64,000 nucleotides of DNA, taken from the NCBI RefSeq assembly GCF_007431345.1, contig NZ_CP041730.1, positions 1,054,001 to 1,118,000 on the forward strand, read 5' to 3'. The notes under the pieces were generated by a model. That model saw nothing but the letters and a program-made list of their open reading frames with translations. It was not told the DNA's origin and did no database searches. The stretch comes from Chitinimonas arctica (GTDB taxonomy: Bacteria > Pseudomonadota > Gammaproteobacteria > Burkholderiales > Chitinimonadaceae). This document shows, piece by piece, positions 9,401 to 18,334 of this stretch. The position numbers and the translations under genes were made by a program. Every line of letters begins with the position of its first letter. The stretch's first letter is position 1.

Positions 9401-9443
9401 CTCCGCTTGCGATATCCCCCCACCCCTTCGCTACAGTCGACTA

Positions 9444-12248
9444 ATGCCCAAACGCCCCCGCTCCGCATTACTCCTCCCTTTATTGATTTCCAGTCTTTTT
9501 GCCCAGGCCGACAGCAGCCTAGGCGGCCAAAGCGGCCTGATCCAGATGCCGGATGCGCGTATCGGGCCGGATGGCACCTGGCGTTTAGGCTACAACCAGC
9601 AATCGCCTTACCGGGCGATCTGGAGCAGTATTTCACTGATGCCCTGGCTGGAAGCGTCGGGCCGATTTACCCGGGTTTCGGGCGTGAAAGGCTTCGCGGT
9701 GGATCAGGGCTATGGCGACTACGGCGACAAAGCCTTTGCCGCCAAACTCAAGCTGCACGAAGAAGAGGGTTGGCTTCCCAGCGTGGTGCTTGGTATCGAC
9801 GACTTCGAGGGTACCGGCTTGTTCAGTTCCCAGTACCTGGTTGCCAGCAAGCAGATCGGACCGCTGGACGTCAGCCTTGGCTATGGCAAGAAGCGTATCG
9901 ACGGCGCTTTTGGCGGGGTACGCTATGCGCTGCCGTTTGCGGAGAATGTGCGATTGGTGGCCGAATATGAGGCAAACAATTACGCCAATGCCCAAGGCAA
10001 GGCCGCCAATCGAAAGAAAGGCGTGAATGTCGGCGTCGAATACAAATGGGGCTGGCTGAACGGCCAGCTGAGTCGCCTGAACGATGGGACGGTCGGCGCC
10101 AATCTGTTTGTCTCGGTACCGTTGAATCAAAAGGAATTCATTCCCAAATTCGACGAGCCGGCGGTCATGGCCAGCCTGCCGCCGCGGCCGACCGAGCAAC
10201 AATGGCACAACGATACGCAATACCGTCGCAATCTACTGCGCGCGCTCAGCAAGCAGGACTTTCGCGATATCCGTTTCAATCTTTCCGGTACCACCCTGCA
10301 GCTCAGCCTGACCAATACGCGCATCTCCAAACCCAGCCGCATCGCCGGGCGCGCGGCGCGCATCGCACTCGCCCATGCGCCATTCGGCACCCGCGAAATC
10401 GTCGTCACCATCGAGCAGAACGGTAGCAGCATCCAGAGCTATGAGTTCACCGATACCGATGCCTTGTCGAACTACTTCAACGGCTCCCTATCGCGTGAAA
10501 AGCTCGCCCGCACCATCACCATTCGGCAACCCAGCCCAAACGAACAACTGCAAAAGGACGAAGCGGCCGAATTGCTGACAGCGCTGGACGATATGCGTTA
10601 CAGCACCGAGCTGCAAGCTGGCGGCGGCAGCGGCGAACTGGGGCAACTGACGATACGCGATACCGGTTTGAGCAATCTGCGGATCTCACCCAAGATAGGT
10701 ACCTACTTCAATGACCCCAGCGGGGTACTGAAATACGATCTGTACCTGCATAGCGGCCTGACCGCGCGACTGGCACGCAATACCTTCGTCGAGCTGGCGG
10801 CCACGGCGACCGTACTGGAAAACGTCTCCACGGTTACCCAGGCCTCCAACAGCGAGTTGCCGCATGTGCGTTCCGATATCGCCGACTACAAGCGCGACGG
10901 CCGGTATACCTTGTCGCGCGCAGTAGTGAATCAGTATTTCCATCTGGACAAGGGGCTCTATGGCCGCGCCAGTGCCGGGCTATACGAAGAAATGTACGGC
11001 GGCGTGGGTGGGCAGGTGCTGTACCAGCCGGACGGCGCCCCGGTGTCGTTCGACTTGGCCGTCGATTGGCTGAAACAGCGCGGTACCGCGGGTGATTTCC
11101 GCTTCCGCGACTACAAAACCACCACGGCCATTGCGTCGCTGCACTATCGCATCCCCAGCCAAGGGATTACCGCCACGGTGCGGGCCGGCCGCTTCCTGGC
11201 CCGCGATGAAGGCGCCCGCTTTGAAATGTCGCGCCGCTTTCAATCCGGTGTCGAGGTGGGCGCTTGGTATACCGTTACCAACGGACATGACATCACCTCT
11301 CCCGGCACCCCGTCCAAGCCCTATCGCGACAAGGGTATTTTCATGACCGTGCCGCTCAATATCATGCTAACCCGCGATACCGCCGCCACCGGCAGCTACG
11401 GCCTGAGTCCGTGGACGCGCGATGTGGGGCAGATGGTCAACTCGCCCGGCGACATCTATTCGCATGTCTCGCGCTATTTCAGCAACCGCGAAGATCATGA
11501 CGGCCTGGTCGAGCTGGGCGACCATGACGACAACTACCCCATGCAGCGCCCCACCAGCCTGTTCTTCCGACGCCCCTTGCATGACTTCGGCGCCCTGTTG
11601 GCCAGTGGTGCGGCGGATACGGCCAGCATTAGCGCGCTCAAGAAAGGGGCGGTGGCCGGCGGGATGATCTGGTTGGCCAGCCGCCTGGACGATAAGGTGG
11701 ATCGCAGGACCAGCAGGGCCGAGCCAAGCAAGCGGGAGCGTTCCACGATCAAGCTGGGTAACGCCCTGCCGTGGGCAGGCTTAGCCGTTTCCGGCGCGCT
11801 GGCCACCTACGAGGGCGACGATAGATTGAGTAGAACCGCCTACTCGGCGCTGCAGGCTGGCCTTGCCGCCGGCGCCTTGTCGGAAGCCGGCAAATGGGCT
11901 TTCGGGCGCGCCCGGCCCAGCACCGAAAAGGGCCATGGCAACTTCGACGGTTTCAATACCAAGCGGGCGCAACATAGCTTCCCCTCCAGCCATGTGGCCG
12001 TCGCGACCGCCGTCGTCACGCCTTTTGCCCAGGAATACAATCTGCCGGGCCTCTATGTACTTCCCGGCCTCACGCAATATGCCCGCCTGCGGGGTAGGGA
12101 ACATTGGTTTTCGGATGTGATGGCAGGCAGCATGCTGGGTTATGCGGTAGGCAATTACGCTTGGGAATGGAATCGCAAGCGTAGCAAAAACCAACCGTCG
12201 ATCCAGATCGGTGCGCAATCGGTCAATCTAAGCTGGGATCTGCCATGA
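9444..12248 (+). CDS. YjbH-type outer-membrane exopolysaccharide protein fused to a PAP2 phosphatase
   Basis: A 934-residue protein. Residues 1-22 are a signal peptide. Residues about 25-700 are a YjbH-type beta-strand-rich domain, opening with GGQSGLIQMPDARIGPDG; in E. coli YjbH belongs to an exopolysaccharide system and is predicted to be an outer-membrane barrel. Residues about 705-915 form a PAP2 acid-phosphatase domain with all three motifs: K817-x6-R824-P825, SFPSSH ending at H850, and R881-x5-H887-x3-D891. A periplasmic PAP2 activity could remove phosphate from undecaprenyl pyrophosphate or lipid-linked intermediates, but no substrate can be read here. The fusion is unusual beside E. 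coli YjbH, which lacks PAP2. The stop overlaps the next start (ATGA). Confidence 0.82.
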   Translation: MPKRPRSALLLPLLISSLFAQADSSLGGQSGLIQMPDARIGPDGTWRLGYNQQSPYRAIWSSISLMPWLEASGRFTRVSGVKGFAVDQGYGDYGDKAFAAKLKLHEEEGWLPSVVLGIDDFEGTGLFSSQYLVASKQIGPLDVSLGYGKKRIDGAFGGVRYALPFAENVRLVAEYEANNYANAQGKAANRKKGVNVGVEYKWGWLNGQLSRLNDGTVGANLFVSVPLNQKEFIPKFDEPAVMASLPPRPTEQQWHNDTQYRRNLLRALSKQDFRDIRFNLSGTTLQLSLTNTRISKPSRIAGRAARIALAHAPFGTREIVVTIEQNGSSIQSYEFTDTDALSNYFNGSLSREKLARTITIRQPSPNEQLQKDEAAELLTALDDMRYSTELQAGGGSGELGQLTIRDTGLSNLRISPKIGTYFNDPSGVLKYDLYLHSGLTARLARNTFVELAATATVLENVSTVTQASNSELPHVRSDIADYKRDGRYTLSRAVVNQYFHLDKGLYGRASAGLYEEMYGGVGGQVLYQPDGAPVSFDLAVDWLKQRGTAGDFRFRDYKTTTAIASLHYRIPSQGITATVRAGRFLARDEGARFEMSRRFQSGVEVGAWYTVTNGHDITSPGTPSKPYRDKGIFMTVPLNIMLTRDTAATGSYGLSPWTRDVGQMVNSPGDIYSHVSRYFSNREDHDGLVELGDHDDNYPMQRPTSLFFRRPLHDFGALLASGAADTASISALKKGAVAGGMIWLASRLDDKVDRRTSRAEPSKRERSTIKLGNALPWAGLAVSGALATYEGDDRLSRTAYSALQAGLAAGALSEAGKWAFGRARPSTEKGHGNFDGFNTKRAQHSFPSSHVAVATAVVTPFAQEYNLPGLYVLPGLTQYARLRGREHWFSDVMAGSMLGYAVGNYAWEWNRKRSKNQPSIQIGAQSVNLSWDLP

Positions 12249-12931
12249 AACAGCTATTCATTGTATTGGCCTTCGCCTTGCCTTCCGCATTCGCCAATGC
12301 GGCGGATAGCTGCAAGGTACTGGACCCGGAACTGCACGGAAGCTACCAGGGGCCGTGCGACAGCGATGGCTATGCCAGTGGGCAAGGCCGGGCAAAAGGC
12401 CTGGCCGAGTATGAGGGCATGTTCAAGGCGGGAAAGAAGCATGGGAAGGGCGTGAAGACCTGGCCTGCGGTGGGGGACCGCTATGAGGGTGACTTCAGCG
12501 AGGATTTTCGCCATGGCTGGGGTAAATACAGTTGGGGGGCTAAAAGCCAGTGGGCGGGGGAGCGGTATGAAGGGGGCTATCTACGTGACCGCAGGCAAGG
12601 CCAGGGAGCCTATTTCTGGCCTAATGGTGATAATTTCTCGGGCGAATGGCGAGACGACCTGCGCTATGGACAGACCGTGATGGAAATCCGCCGGAAGTTC
12701 AGCAAGGACTTGGCACTCGCCGCCAGCCAGACTCCGGGAATGCAGCTTTGCCGAGAAGCGCGCTATGGTATTGCCAACAGGGTATTGCTGCGGGCGACCC
12801 TGGATCAAGCGGACGCTACGCACCGAATCGTGCAATTGAGCAAGGAAAGCGCTCAAACCGGTTTGTACCCCGATGGCAGTGTGGATATCGCAAAGGAAAT
12901 TGAGCTTTGGGCGCCTTGTTCGGCAGCTTGA
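12245..12931 (+). CDS. Exported MORN-repeat protein
   Basis: A 228-residue protein with a signal peptide (about 1-19) and three to four MORN repeats (about 50-140) marked by YEGMFKAGKKHGKG, YEGDFSEDFRHGWG, YEGGYLRDRRQGQG and FSGEW. The C-terminal 85 residues are unrelated to MORN and have no assigned family. Its start overlaps the yjbH-PAP2 stop by four bases (ATGA), so the two are translationally coupled and probably work together in the periplasm. MORN repeats are usually binding platforms for lipids or proteins; no ligand can be assigned. Confidence 0.8.
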   Translation: MKQLFIVLAFALPSAFANAADSCKVLDPELHGSYQGPCDSDGYASGQGRAKGLAEYEGMFKAGKKHGKGVKTWPAVGDRYEGDFSEDFRHGWGKYSWGAKSQWAGERYEGGYLRDRRQGQGAYFWPNGDNFSGEWRDDLRYGQTVMEIRRKFSKDLALAASQTPGMQLCREARYGIANRVLLRATLDQADATHRIVQLSKESAQTGLYPDGSVDIAKEIELWAPCSAA

Positions 12932-12945
12932 TCACCACCAGCTTA

Positions 12946-12976
12946 GCGGCAGCAGCGGCAAGATCCCCGCTGCCGC
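12946..12976. other. GC-rich hairpin between convergent genes
   Basis: Arms GCGGCAGC (12946-12953) and GCTGCCGC (12969-12976) lie between the MORN gene and the end of the polysaccharide cluster. There is no U-tract. It may act as a weak terminator on both strands. Confidence 0.4.
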
Positions 12977-12995
12977 ATGCATCCCGATCAATGCG

Positions 12996-14978
12996 CTAAG
13001 CGCTACCGCGCGCGGCGGCGGCGGTCGCAACAATCGTGGGCCTCGTCCGTAAAGCATCCATCATGATCACCGACGACGGTACGGGATCACATCCCGCGCA
13101 AAGGTAATCGTTCATCTCACCCGATGGCTGAAACCCGGAGACACAATCCTTCAGTACTTCAAAGATGGTCTTTTGATCATGCAGACTGCAAGCGACCCGA
13201 AGCGTCTCAAGCGCCTTTTCCAGTTCTAACCATTCGATGAATCGCTCCTGCGCCTTCATGATCTTGGGGTGTTCAGTGCCGATCACATCGTCGCCGATCA
13301 GCAATTCCTCGTACAGCTTTTCGCCTGGCCTTAGGCCCGTGAATACGATATCGATTCCCGCGCGCATGCCACTCTTGGTGGGCAGCACATCGAAACCACT
13401 GAGATGGATCATTCTTCGGGCGAGATCGATAATCCTTACCGGCTCCCCCATATCCAACACAAATACTTCGCCGCTCTTACCCATCGCTCCGGCCTGAATA
13501 ACCAATTGAGCCGCTTCCGGAATAGTCATGAAATAGCGGGTGATTTCGGCATGGGTCACGGTAACCGGGCCGCCTTCCGCAATCTGTCGCCGGAAAAGCG
13601 GTACAACCGAGCCGGACGATCCAAGTACATTGCCGAAACGTACCATCGCAAAGCGAGTACGTACCTTCGGATCCGCGGTCATGGCTTGAAGGACCAATTC
13701 AGCCATGCGTTTGCTGGCTCCCATGACATTGGTAGGGCGCACCGCCTTATCCGTGGAAATCAGCACAAAGGTGGCCACACCTGCCGCAACCGCCGCCCGC
13801 GCGGTCGAAAGCGTACCAAACGTATTGTTCAGGATACCTTCCGTAATATTGAATTCGACTATGGGAACATGTTTATAGGCGGCCGCGTGATAAACCGTAT
13901 TGACGCCGTAGCGGCGCATAATACGTTCCACCCTATCTTGTATCTGCACCGAACCGAGTACCGATACCACTTCGACCGACAAGTCCAGGTCACGAATGGA
14001 TCGCTTCAACTCAGCATCAATACTGTACAGTGCAAATTCGCAAATCTCGTACAGGACCAGACACTTTGGTCCTTGAGCCAGTATCTGACGGCACAGCTCC
14101 GAGCCTATCGACCCACCAGCTCCTGTCACCATCACCACACGTTCATGAATATCCGCCTGCAATAAGGCAACGTCGGGCGGCACCGCTTCCCGAGCCAGCA
14201 ACTCATCGACGCTGACTTCGCGAACATCGGCCAAGCTGATCTCGCCATTGACCAGATCCGCAACGCCGGGAATGGCCCGCACCTCCACCCTGAGATGTTC
14301 CAGGCGATCAATAATGTTCAATCGCTGGGCATAGGGCGCAGACGGCATGGCCAATAACACCCTCGTTGCGCCGGTAAGCTTGACCACCGCCGAGATATCC
14401 TTGCTGGGATAGACCTTGATACCCACGATGGACAAGCCTTGCTTGGACTTGTCGTCGTCCATAAAGGCAACCGGGTCGAACTCGGTACCGGCCCGTAAGG
14501 CTACCGCCAATTGCCGCCCCGCGTCACCGGCACCGTAAATCAGGATTTTGCGCCGATGATTGCGTGGATTCACGGCAGAGCGCAGCAGGGCTCGAACCAT
14601 GTAGCGGCTGGCGCAGACATAAGACACACATAGGCACCAAAAAATGGGAAAAGCGGCCAGCGTAAAGAAATGGAAATCAAGCAGGCGCGCCAGGACCGCA
14701 TACACAATCAGTGCAAACGACACGGCCCTGATAGCCGTTGCAACCGCTCGCTCATCCAAATAACGTATTACCGCACGGTAGAGCCCGGATTTAATAAACA
14801 CGGGCAGGCTCACTACCGACAACATAACCAGCTCGGACACTATACCCGTATCAAACCCCCAACTACCGGCATGCATGCAAACTGCAAGCCATAAACAAAG
14901 CGGCAGTAGGAAAAAATCCGCCAGCACCATAATAATGCTTTTTGCATAACGCGGGAGTCCAGCAATTCTTCTTAGCAT
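12996..14978 (-). CDS. UDP-GlcNAc 4,6-dehydratase of the PglF/WbpM/CapD type
   Basis: An inner-membrane-anchored short-chain dehydrogenase of 660 residues. About four membrane segments fill residues 10-125; a CoA-binding-like Rossmann domain follows (IYGAGDAG near 148), then the catalytic NAD domain with VTGAGGSIGSEL at 284-295. The catalytic tyrosine is replaced by methionine (M419-x3-K423), as is normal in this membrane-bound class. It should turn UDP-GlcNAc into UDP-4-keto-6-deoxy-GlcNAc, the entry to UDP-bacillosamine and legionaminic acid and also to UDP-QuiNAc-type sugars. It is the last gene of the leftward cluster, 120 bases after the aminotransferase, with a good promoter of its own. 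Confidence 0.9.
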   Translation of the reverse strand: MLRRIAGLPRYAKSIIMVLADFFLLPLCLWLAVCMHAGSWGFDTGIVSELVMLSVVSLPVFIKSGLYRAVIRYLDERAVATAIRAVSFALIVYAVLARLLDFHFFTLAAFPIFWCLCVSYVCASRYMVRALLRSAVNPRNHRRKILIYGAGDAGRQLAVALRAGTEFDPVAFMDDDKSKQGLSIVGIKVYPSKDISAVVKLTGATRVLLAMPSAPYAQRLNIIDRLEHLRVEVRAIPGVADLVNGEISLADVREVSVDELLAREAVPPDVALLQADIHERVVMVTGAGGSIGSELCRQILAQGPKCLVLYEICEFALYSIDAELKRSIRDLDLSVEVVSVLGSVQIQDRVERIMRRYGVNTVYHAAAYKHVPIVEFNITEGILNNTFGTLSTARAAVAAGVATFVLISTDKAVRPTNVMGASKRMAELVLQAMTADPKVRTRFAMVRFGNVLGSSGSVVPLFRRQIAEGGPVTVTHAEITRYFMTIPEAAQLVIQAGAMGKSGEVFVLDMGEPVRIIDLARRMIHLSGFDVLPTKSGMRAGIDIVFTGLRPGEKLYEELLIGDDVIGTEHPKIMKAQERFIEWLELEKALETLRVACSLHDQKTIFEVLKDCVSGFQPSGEMNDYLCAGCDPVPSSVIMMDALRTRPTIVATAAAARGSA

Positions 14979-15041
14979 TGGTTGCCGCCTACCTATACAG
15001 GTTTAGTTATCGATCAAATTCCCCCAAACAACTTCGCCTTC

Positions 15042-15069
15042 AATATAGAGCAGATCAAAGAAGTATCAA
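15042..15069 (-). promoter_or_regulatory. Internal promoter for the dehydratase gene
   Basis: On the leftward strand TTGATA (15069-15064), 16 bases, TATATT (15047-15042); each hexamer has five of six consensus matches. The predicted start leaves a leader of roughly 55-60 bases before the ATG at 14978. It lies in the longest gap of the 3' half of the cluster. Confidence 0.5.
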
Positions 15070-15098
15070 CCTAGCATGCTTCACTGCAGAAAATTATC

Positions 15099-16565
15099 TC
15101 ACCGAGTTAAGTAATTACTAATAAGCTCCACTACACGCTCTTGCTGATCGGCAGACATATTCGAACCGGATGGCAAGCAGATACCACGGTTAAACAACGC
15201 CGCACACACCGATGATTCAAAATGATCGAATGAAGGACAGCTTGCAAAGATCGGCTGCATATGCATGGGTTTCCACAGCGGCCGGGCCTCGATGCTGTCT
15301 GCCGCCAGGCGCCTGATCAGGTCCGTACTGGATACCGTCGCATCTTCACTCAAGGTACAGGCAGTCAACCAATGCGTGGAGCGACTCCACTCCGGCTCCG
15401 GCATCCATTTCAGCAAGGGAAGATGCGCCAATTTCTCCTTATAGACTTGAAAGACATTACGCCTGGCCTCGACCCTTTCATCCAATACACGTATCTGACC
15501 ACGCCCCACCCCGGCCAATATATTGCTCATGCGATAGTTATAGCCAATTTCGGTATGTTCATAATGCGGTGCCGCATCGCGAGCCTGGGTTGCCAAGAAG
15601 CGTGCTTTCTTGATCAAATCCTCATTTTCCGACACCAGCATGCCCCCACCCGAGGTGGTAATGATCTTATTGCCATTAAAAGAATAAATACCCATCACAC
15701 CGAAGGTACCGCTCCATTTACCCTTATATTTCGCACCTAAGGACTCGGCAGCATCCTCCACCATGGGCACGCCGTATTTTTGACATAGATCCATAATGGG
15801 ATCCATATCCGCACTTTGCCCATATAAGTTGACTACAATTACCGCCTTGGGCAATTTTCCTTCCCGCTTTGCCCAGACAAAAGCCTTTTCCAAAGCAATA
15901 GGCGACATATTCCAGCTTTGCGGCTCGGAATCGATAAATACCGGCTGCGCGCCCTGATAAATAATCGGATTTGCACTTGCGACAAATGTCAGCGAGGAAC
16001 AAAACACCCAATCGCCTTTGCCAACACCTAATATACGCAAGGCCAAATGGATGGCGGCGGTTCCCGAACTCAACGCTGCCGCATGGGAAATACCAACATA
16101 CTCTGCCAACTCCTTCTCGAAAGCATCTACATTGGGCCCCAGCGGGGCGATCCAATTGGTCCGAAATGCTTGATCGACGAACTCCCGCTCCCACGAACCC
16201 AGATGCGGTGTCGACAACAATATCTGCTCGTCGAGATCTCGCCGTTCGATTACCTTGATGACGCATCCTGCCTCATCCAGTACCGGTAGATGATTGATCA
16301 TATGTTGATTCATCAATGCCAGGGCGACTTCGCGCGTGATGCCTTCCTGCACGACGATGGACTCGATACGAGGTAGCCCCATCAAGTTGTCCTGCAGTTG
16401 CACCCCATCGAGCAATAGGCGCCGGATATCGCCATCCGTGATCGTGCGCTCGAAAACCCTTTGCTCATTCTGCAGCAGCAGGATGCCGGATGCCTGTACG
16501 TCCAGGATAGCCAGCGCATCAAAAAGTGTAGTGGACCGACCGACGCTGATTTCAGCAATATTCAT
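15099..16565 (-). CDS. CBS-domain/PLP aminotransferase fusion (LegC/PglE-like)
   Basis: A 488-residue two-part protein. Residues about 5-115 are a tandem CBS pair (TLFDALAILDVQASGILLL; HMINHLPVLDEAGCVIKVIE). Residues about 130-488 are a DegT/DnrJ/EryC1/StrS aminotransferase with PLP lysine K300 in SFNGNKIITTSGGG. It should aminate C4 of the 4-keto sugar made by the dehydratase. CBS pairs sense adenine nucleotides; in Campylobacter legionaminate clusters such a pair sits on the nucleotidyltransferase PtmE, so finding it here on the aminotransferase is unusual. The ATG at 16565 is chosen because it follows the neuD-like stop by one base; the upstream start at 16604 would overlap that gene by 38 bases. 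Confidence 0.85.
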   Translation of the reverse strand: MNIAEISVGRSTTLFDALAILDVQASGILLLQNEQRVFERTITDGDIRRLLLDGVQLQDNLMGLPRIESIVVQEGITREVALALMNQHMINHLPVLDEAGCVIKVIERRDLDEQILLSTPHLGSWEREFVDQAFRTNWIAPLGPNVDAFEKELAEYVGISHAAALSSGTAAIHLALRILGVGKGDWVFCSSLTFVASANPIIYQGAQPVFIDSEPQSWNMSPIALEKAFVWAKREGKLPKAVIVVNLYGQSADMDPIMDLCQKYGVPMVEDAAESLGAKYKGKWSGTFGVMGIYSFNGNKIITTSGGGMLVSENEDLIKKARFLATQARDAAPHYEHTEIGYNYRMSNILAGVGRGQIRVLDERVEARRNVFQVYKEKLAHLPLLKWMPEPEWSRSTHWLTACTLSEDATVSSTDLIRRLAADSIEARPLWKPMHMQPIFASCPSFDHFESSVCAALFNRGICLPSGSNMSADQQERVVELISNYLTR

Positions 16566-16566
16566 T

Positions 16567-17202
16567 TTAGTTTTCCCGAACACATCGAGCCGGCGTACCC
16601 ACATAGGTCCGCCCCGCTATTAAATCGTTTAACACCACCGCGCCTGCACCGACAATGCAGCCGTCTCCAATTTTTACACCGGGTAAAACATTCGCACCTG
16701 CGCCGATTAAAACCCGCTCCCCAAGCGTCACGCCGCCCGCCAAGGTAGCATTCGGTGCGATATGCGAAAAAGCGCCTATCCGGCAATCATGATCCACAAC
16801 GGCGCCGTGGTTGATAATGCAGGCAAGTCCAATATCGGCATCCGGCGCCAGGATTGCGCCGGCGGCGACAAAGGAACCTCCGCCCACTTTCGCTGAATTT
16901 GCCACAATCGCACGCGGATGGACCAGGGAATGACTTTCCATACCCGCCTCTTGGCAAAGACCATTGAGTTGGGCACGTGCTTGGTTATTCCCTATCGCGA
17001 CGTGGAAACGTCCGCCTTTTGCCAATGCAAGTGCTATCGGCGCGATGATTGCCAGTCCCATTAAACGCGTGCCGGCCAGCGCAAGATTATCGTCGGCAAG
17101 CCGCAGGGAATAACGATGCGAATCAGCCTGTAGCTTGGCTACATCCATCACCACTTTGGCATGGCCACCGCCACCCACGATCAGCAGGGAATCAGTATGC
17201 AT
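16567..17202 (-). CDS. PglD/NeuD-family sugar N- or O-acetyltransferase
   Basis: A 211-residue acyltransferase: N-terminal Rossmann-like sugar-nucleotide-binding part (LLIVGGGGHAKVVMDVA) and a C-terminal left-handed beta-helix of hexapeptide repeats with the catalytic histidine region INHGAVVDHDC. PglD acetylates the 4-amino group of UDP-4-amino-4,6-dideoxy-GlcNAc to give UDP-diacetylbacillosamine. Its place between the epimerase and the aminotransferase favours that step over sialate O-acetylation. Its start overlaps the end of the neuC-like gene by 11 bases. Confidence 0.85.
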   Translation of the reverse strand: MHTDSLLIVGGGGHAKVVMDVAKLQADSHRYSLRLADDNLALAGTRLMGLAIIAPIALALAKGGRFHVAIGNNQARAQLNGLCQEAGMESHSLVHPRAIVANSAKVGGGSFVAAGAILAPDADIGLACIINHGAVVDHDCRIGAFSHIAPNATLAGGVTLGERVLIGAGANVLPGVKIGDGCIVGAGAVVLNDLIAGRTYVGTPARCVREN

Positions 17203-18334
17203 TCGCCTTCCTCAATACTGCCGGGGAAATATCCAATGCAGACAGCAACTCGGCCATCCTGCCTGCAGCCCCGCCGGCATCGTAAACATTACGGGGAGCA
17301 TAAGGCCCATGCGCCAGTATGCGGCCAAGCGCTGCTGTCATATCGCATTCCTGCGCATCGACATCGATCACGTTGCTATTGCGCTCCCGTAAATGCTGGC
17401 GGGCACCAATATTCATGACCGGCGTACCAAAGCTGCCCGCCTCTATGATCCCGCTGCTGGAGTTGCCAACCATGACATCGCAGTGTGCCATCCAGGAGAC
17501 AAATTCTTCGCGGGGAAGATGGGTAAAAATGCGGACATCGGCCCGATCTTCGTATTTCTCAAGAACCGACCGTATCTCGTCCCCACCCGCGTCGGAATTC
17601 GGCCGCAAGGCAATGAGCTGTAAATTGTGTGCCAAACAGGCATCCAACAGTCCTTTTACTTCCAGGGAAGCTTGGTCGGACTGCTGTAACACCGGGTGAT
17701 AGACCAGCAAGGCAATCCCCCTGTCGCGGTCAAAGCCGACGCGATGGCACAAGCCAGACCGATCGAATGCTGCCAGGTCCGCCAGGCCATCCAACCCGGG
17801 CGCGCCGGTCAGAAAGACAGCCTCCGCTTGTTCGCCCATCCGTACCAGCCGCGCTTGCGCCTGTTCGGTCGCCACGAAATGGAAATGCGACAACTTGGAG
17901 ATAGCATGCCGAACCGGTTCATCCACGGTGCCGGAGCGCTCGCCGCCATGGATATGCACGATCGGGATATTCAGATGTATGGCTGCCAGCGCCCCAGCCA
18001 ACATTTCGCCGCGATCCCCCAGCAGCAACATCAGGTCGGGCTTGATGCGTGCCAGGGTGAGCACGCATTTATCAAGGGTATGCGCCATATTTCTCGCCAT
18101 CGCGACGCCAGTGCCCGCCTCGTCCACCAAGGGTATGCGTTCTACTATCCTCAATCCCGCCTTTGAGATTTCATCCACCGTCATGCCGAATTTCGGCGAC
18201 AAGTGCATACCGCAAGCAATGATATCCAACGACAAACCGGGCGAGGCGGCAATCGCCTGCAAGGCATTTTGCATCAATCCAAAATCGGCGCGGGTACCGC
18301 TTAGGTAACAGACACGGCGAACCGTCGCCCTCAT
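17192..18334 (-). CDS. neuC: Hydrolysing UDP-sugar 2-epimerase (NeuC/LegG)
   Basis: A 380-residue GT-B-fold epimerase with the NeuC signature YLSGTRADFGLM at its start, GDRGEMLAGALAA, the HIHGGE motif and GNSSSGIIEA near residue 290. Given the dehydratase, aminotransferase and acetyltransferase beside it, the likely substrate is UDP-N,N'-diacetylbacillosamine, giving 2,4-diacetamido-2,4,6-trideoxymannose and UDP; plain UDP-GlcNAc (the sialic acid route) is the alternative. The start overlaps the neuB stop by four bases. Confidence 0.88.
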   Translation of the reverse strand: MRATVRRVCYLSGTRADFGLMQNALQAIAASPGLSLDIIACGMHLSPKFGMTVDEISKAGLRIVERIPLVDEAGTGVAMARNMAHTLDKCVLTLARIKPDLMLLLGDRGEMLAGALAAIHLNIPIVHIHGGERSGTVDEPVRHAISKLSHFHFVATEQAQARLVRMGEQAEAVFLTGAPGLDGLADLAAFDRSGLCHRVGFDRDRGIALLVYHPVLQQSDQASLEVKGLLDACLAHNLQLIALRPNSDAGGDEIRSVLEKYEDRADVRIFTHLPREEFVSWMAHCDVMVGNSSSGIIEAGSFGTPVMNIGARQHLRERNSNVIDVDAQECDMTAALGRILAHGPYAPRNVYDAGGAAGRMAELLSALDISPAVLRKANAY

